From Paraburkholderia ultramafica (GTDB lineage: Bacteria; Pseudomonadota; Gammaproteobacteria; Burkholderiales; Burkholderiaceae): 64,000 nucleotides of DNA. Below the pieces are notes generated by a model. The model searched no databases. It was not told the DNA's origin and saw nothing but the letters and a program-made list of their open reading frames with translations. Made by a program: the position numbers and the translations under genes. The stretch is taken from contig NZ_CADIKK010000011.1 of the NCBI RefSeq assembly GCF_902859915.1, forward strand, positions 124,001 through 188,000, read 5' to 3'. Below are positions 60,952 to 64,000 of this stretch, in pieces (the stretch's first letter is position 1; every line of letters begins with the position of its first letter).

Positions 60952-61765
60952 GGGCGTGTTCGCACTATCTGAGTCCATCGACGATGAGGGCGAAATTGAT
61001 GAAAGCGAGGAACATCACGTCCAGTTTGTCGAAGCGGGAAAAGATGCGGCGAAAGCCTTTGAGGCGGCGAAACAGGCGCTCCACTTCGTTTCTGCGCTTG
61101 TACATTTCGCGATCGTATTCCCATGGTTTAAGCCGATTGCTTTTGGGCGGAACAACCGGAATGAATCCGAGGTCGAGCGCGAGTTGTCGCGTCTCGTCGC
61201 CTTCATACGCCTTGTCCATCAGCAGATGCAATGGCCGATTGGGCGAGCCAAGTCGTTGCAACAGGGCACGCCCCTCTGGTGCATCACCTGCCTGGCCAGG
61301 AGACAGGGCGAACGTTATGGCTGTTCGAGCATCCGCGGCAACCATATGAATCTTGGTGGTCCATCCGCCTCGGGATTTACCGATTGCTTGAGGTCCGTTT
61401 TTTTTAATGCACCGGTGCCATCAGGATGAACCTTTACCATCGTGCTATCCAGTGAGACCGCCTCGATCCTGATGCGAACGATCTGCTCGCGCTGCAATTC
61501 AGTGAACACACGATCCAGCACGCCATTCCTGGACCAGCGGTTCATTCGTGTGTAGATCGTGTGCCATCGGCCAAAACGCTTGGGCAGTCCACGCCATTTG
61601 CAGCCGTGCTCGGCCACATAAAGAATCGCATTCAGCACCTGCAAGTTTGTCAGGCTTACATTGCCACGCTGTCGCGGCAGGCAATGCTCAATCCGCTGAT
61701 ATTGGGCTTCGGTGATTTCCATCACCGAAGTATACGATCAAATAGCAGTAGTGTGAACACGCCCT
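60952..61765 (-). mobile_element. IS5-family element (IS427 group) with programmed frameshift
   Basis: About 814 bp bounded by inverted repeats: GGGCGTGTTCGCACTA at the left end and the reverse complement of GGGCGTGTTCACACTACT at the right end. Two overlapping reverse-strand frames encode the transposase. OrfA starts at 61722 (MEITEAQYQRIEHCLPRQRG), and orfB ends at 60965 with DDE-like MDKAYEGDE and ERLFRRLKGFRRI. The frames are joined across eight A residues (plus-strand T-run at about 61398-61405) where a -1 shift gives the expected GPQAIGKSRGGWTTKIH. This is the usual IS427-group arrangement. The right end truncates the mlaC-like gene. Confidence 0.88.
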
Positions 61766-62319
61766 AGCCAAACCCCCATCAAGTTCAGGCCATACACGCG
61801 CCAGCCCTGCGGTGTTCGGTACAAGCAGTAATCTATTTCTACCGGACTACCGTTATCCCTCGCGATCGTCCGGACTACTACGTCGGTTTGAGCGGGCTCG
61901 ATCCGCGATGGCGGGTAATGCAACTGTTGATCGCCGTGCAGCAGCGCTAGTGCACCTGAATACGTGTGAATTAGCAGGAGCGTGAATTGTGCGACCACCT
62001 GCCGCTGTCGTGCTGGTGTTGCGGCGTGCCAGTAACGGCCCATCGCAAACTGCGTCGTCCGCCGGATATCCGCGTATGGAAGGATGTCCCTGTTCACGAT
62101 CGACATGATGGGGGCATCGCCTGGCTTGATCGCTCGAGTCCTGACTTCGTCGAGTATTTCCTGCGTCGCGGTCTCGATGAGTACCTGCGGCCGAGTCTGG
62201 TCGGCGATCTGCACGAACTTGGCGTCGCCCGATGCACAGATCGACCAGATGCTGCCACAAACAGCAAAGGATATTGCCAGTGCTGAACGAGTGACGGAGC
62301 GTCGCAAGAGTACGTTCAT
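61738..62319 (-). pseudogene. MlaC/Ttg2D-like phospholipid transport protein, truncated by IS
   Basis: From ATG 62319 (MNVLLRRSVTRSALAISFAV), preceded by GGAGG, an N-terminal signal peptide then the MlaC domain: LIETATQEILDEVRTRAIKP, ILPYADIRRTTQFAMGRYWH, TPARQRQVVAQFTLLLIHTYSG, and YGLNLMGVWL. The gene then runs into the IS5 end at 61765 and stops at 61738. MlaC proteins carry phospholipids across the periplasm. The conserved C-terminal helix is gone, and the other side of the IS does not continue it, so sequence was lost as well as interrupted. Confidence 0.75.
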
Positions 62320-62355
62320 CGCTAACCTCCATTTCGAAAGTACCCCTGCACGCAA

Positions 62356-62542
62356 AGGGGCAAATGAAAACTTGCTCGAAAAGAGTCCGGACTGTTGAAA
62401 GCGAGTGCTGGGTAGCCTGCAGTCTACCGAGTTCTGCCGATTCGGGCGCCAAGAAACTCCATGAATGGTCGCCGCGGCTGCGGTTAAAGTTTCGACTGTC
62501 TACCCTTGCTGACGTCTGCGCCAGCACGAAGCAAGGGCGAAA
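62356..62542. other. Gap between mlaC-like remnant and cyoD
   Basis: About 190 bp. It probably holds the promoter of the mlaC-like gene, and the end of the cyo operon at its right side. No gene or clear terminator found. Confidence 0.35.
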
Positions 62543-62926
62543 CTAATCGCGCGACCTCGCGCGTTCGATCGACATGTGGGTGGGCATCATGTTTTCATTG
62601 GCGTTGTGCATGACCCACAACGACAAGCCGACAATCACCGAAATCAGTAATGCAGTACAAACAAAGATGCCTGTATTGGCCAGCTGATCGCGCGACGCGC
62701 CGATATGGAGAAAGAAGACCAGTTGCACGACCAGCTGTGCAACGCACAGGACGACGATCGTAGCGAGGCCCAAGCCGCGCGGCACGACCTCGGTCATCAC
62801 AGCGCCGAACGAAGCCAGCGTCAATGCCAGCGACAGGACCGCCCCAATCATATAGCTCTTCAGGCTGCCATGTGGCGCCACGTGAATGGTGTCGTGCGAC
62901 GCATGCTGGTGGGATGACTTGCTCAT
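62543..62926 (-). CDS. cyoD: CyoD, cytochrome bo3 quinol oxidase subunit IV
   Basis: 127 residues from ATG 62926 (MSKSSHQHASHDTIHVAPHG). Three transmembrane helices and the CyoD-type pattern SLKSYMIGAVLSLALTLASFG and VVQLVFFLHIGASRDQ. It stabilises the oxidase during assembly. Its start overlaps the cyoC stop by 4 nt. Long in-frame upstream extension is antisense-like and rejected. The gene after it (cyoE) is not in the window; the operon seems to end here. Confidence 0.92.
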   Translation of the reverse strand: MSKSSHQHASHDTIHVAPHGSLKSYMIGAVLSLALTLASFGAVMTEVVPRGLGLATIVVLCVAQLVVQLVFFLHIGASRDQLANTGIFVCTALLISVIVGLSLWVMHNANENMMPTHMSIERARSRD

Positions 62927-63540
62927 ACGAACTCGCGCAGATAGACAAAGGTGAACACGCAGATCCAGATGAGATCCAGGAAGTGCCAGAACAGACTCAG
63001 GCAGGCGAGCCGGCGACGCGTCACGCCGGTCAGGCCGAACTCGTAGACCTGGTGCATCATCACCGCGATCCAGAGCAGGCCACAGCTGACGTGCAAACCG
63101 TGCGTGCCGACCAGCACGAAGTACGACGACAGGAATGCGCTGACGTGCGGCCCCGCGCCGTCGCCGATCAGTTTCGTGAATTCGACCAGTTCCATGCCGA
63201 CAAATCCAGCGCCGAGCGCGAAGGTTACGGCAAGCCACGCGATCACCTGCGCATGGCGGTGGGCCTGCATTCCGAGCATCGCCAGGCCGAACGTCAAGCT
63301 GCTGGCCAGCAGCAGCAAGGTTTCGCCGAGCGCGTAGCGCAATTCGAACAGGCCTTTGCCGCTCGGGCCACCCGCCGTGGCATTCGCCAGTACACCAAAC
63401 GTGGCGAACAGGGTGGCGAAGATGACGCAGTCGCTCATCAGATAGATCCAGAAACCGAGCGTGGCTCTGGCCCCGTCGTCGTGCGACGTAGGGTGCCCAT
63501 CGTCATGTCCGTGGGCGTGATGCCTTGCAACAGTAGTCAT
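62923..63540 (-). CDS. cyoC: CyoC, cytochrome bo3 quinol oxidase subunit III
   Basis: 205 residues, His-rich N-terminus (ARHHAHGHDDGHPTSHDDG) then five transmembrane helices: FWIYLMSDCVIFATLFATFG, LYLG-like segments, GMELVEFTKLIGDGAGP, FVLVGTHGLHV, and HFLDLIWICVFTFVYLREFV, which is the classic subunit III ending. Part of the terminal oxidase that reduces oxygen with ubiquinol and pumps protons. It starts 2 nt after the cyoB stop. Confidence 0.95.
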   Translation of the reverse strand: MTTVARHHAHGHDDGHPTSHDDGARATLGFWIYLMSDCVIFATLFATFGVLANATAGGPSGKGLFELRYALGETLLLLASSLTFGLAMLGMQAHRHAQVIAWLAVTFALGAGFVGMELVEFTKLIGDGAGPHVSAFLSSYFVLVGTHGLHVSCGLLWIAVMMHQVYEFGLTGVTRRRLACLSLFWHFLDLIWICVFTFVYLREFV

Positions 63541-63542
63541 GA

Positions 63543-64000
63543 TCAGGCGGCCTCTTTCAGCTGCGCGTAGCGTGCACGTTCAATCCGGGCGACCTCGTCC
63601 GCCGGCACGTAATAGTCAACGTCAAGTTCATAGCTTCGGACGATGAAGGTCGCAATCATCCCGACAAGACCGGCCGCTGCGAACAGCCACATATGCCACA
63701 CCAGTGCGAAGCACAACAGCAAACTGAAGCCCGCGATGATCACACCTGCGCCCGTATTGCGCGGCATGTGAATGTCCTCGTATTTTTTCGGCTGCACGTA
63801 CGCGCGGCCTGCTTCCTTGTTGTCCCAGTGCTGCTCGAGCGACGTAATTACCGGCACATGCGCGAAGTTGTAGAACGGTGCCGGCGATGCCGTCGACCAT
63901 TCCAGGCTGCGGCCATTCCACGGGTCGCCGGTCAGATCGCGATTGGCATCGCGATCGCGAATGCTGACGCCGAACTGAATCAGCATCGAGGCAATGCCTG
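63543..64000 (-). CDS. cyoB: CyoB, cytochrome bo3 quinol oxidase subunit I (C-terminal part)
   Basis: The last 152 or so codons of subunit I: QFGVSIRDRDANRDLTGDPW, NGRSLEWSTASPAPFYNFAH, then VQPKKYEDIHMPRNTGAGV and final helices before YVPADEVARIERARYAQLKE. The heme- and copper-binding region is beyond the right edge. Encoded on the minus strand in the order cyoB-cyoC-cyoD. Confidence 0.95.
   Translation of the reverse strand, partial: GIASMLIQFGVSIRDRDANRDLTGDPWNGRSLEWSTASPAPFYNFAHVPVITSLEQHWDNKEAGRAYVQPKKYEDIHMPRNTGAGVIIAGFSLLLCFALVWHMWLFAAAGLVGMIATFIVRSYELDVDYYVPADEVARIERARYAQLKEAA

Overview
The window is high-GC DNA with gene families and gene order typical of a betaproteobacterium of the Burkholderia/Paraburkholderia group: a bcs cellulose operon of betaproteobacterial type, many LysR regulators each next to its own target, and a bo3 oxidase operon. 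The genus is inferred from gene content and codon use, not from a marker gene.

Layout. 1-10226 (minus strand) is most of a cellulose synthesis operon, in transcription order bcsB, bcsZ, bcsC, bcsE, a BcsF-like small membrane protein and bcsQ. The genes overlap or nearly touch, and bcsQ runs off the left edge. 10582-14028 holds housekeeping and small genes: dgkA, a DUF1328 membrane peptide, a GNAT acetyltransferase, an rfbC/rmlC epimerase and a GlxA-type AraC regulator. An AT-rich gap rich in inverted repeats follows. 14747-20662 is one double-length UvrA with four ATPase domains, and a near-perfect LexA (SOS) box lies inside its predicted promoter. 21059-25165 carries a tandem-domain Asp/Glu racemase, a frameshifted MFS transporter, a decayed acyl-CoA dehydrogenase/CoA-transferase chimera and four tandem 49-bp palindromic repeats. 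25270-38550 alternates LysR regulators with small redox and transport genes (glutathionyl-hydroquinone reductase, two SDRs, an aldo/keto reductase, EamA), plus a lipoprotein, a TPR-glycosyltransferase and a DUF4142 protein.

39326-50196 looks like a dedicated catabolic locus. gltS is followed, on the minus strand, by the operon FMO-RidA-DUF1028-ArgE-like deacylase. A LysR gene faces it, and beyond that is a complete polyamine-type ABC importer preceded by a 46-residue ORF. A plausible reading is import of an N-substituted amine or amino acid, flavin-dependent oxidation, imine clean-up by RidA, and deacylation.

50200-62300 is accessory and decaying. It holds an integrase remnant against the 3' end of a tRNA-Ser gene (an attachment-site scar), fragments of IS1595, IS6 and ISAs1 elements, broken CoA-transferase and maleylacetoacetate isomerase genes, an intact tripartite efflux operon (NodT/EmrA/EmrB type) with a LysR gene and uspA, a frameshifted IS110-type transposase, a large perfect palindrome, and an IS5-family element that truncates an mlaC-like gene. 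62543-64000 is the 3' end of a cyoBCD quinol oxidase operon running off the right edge.
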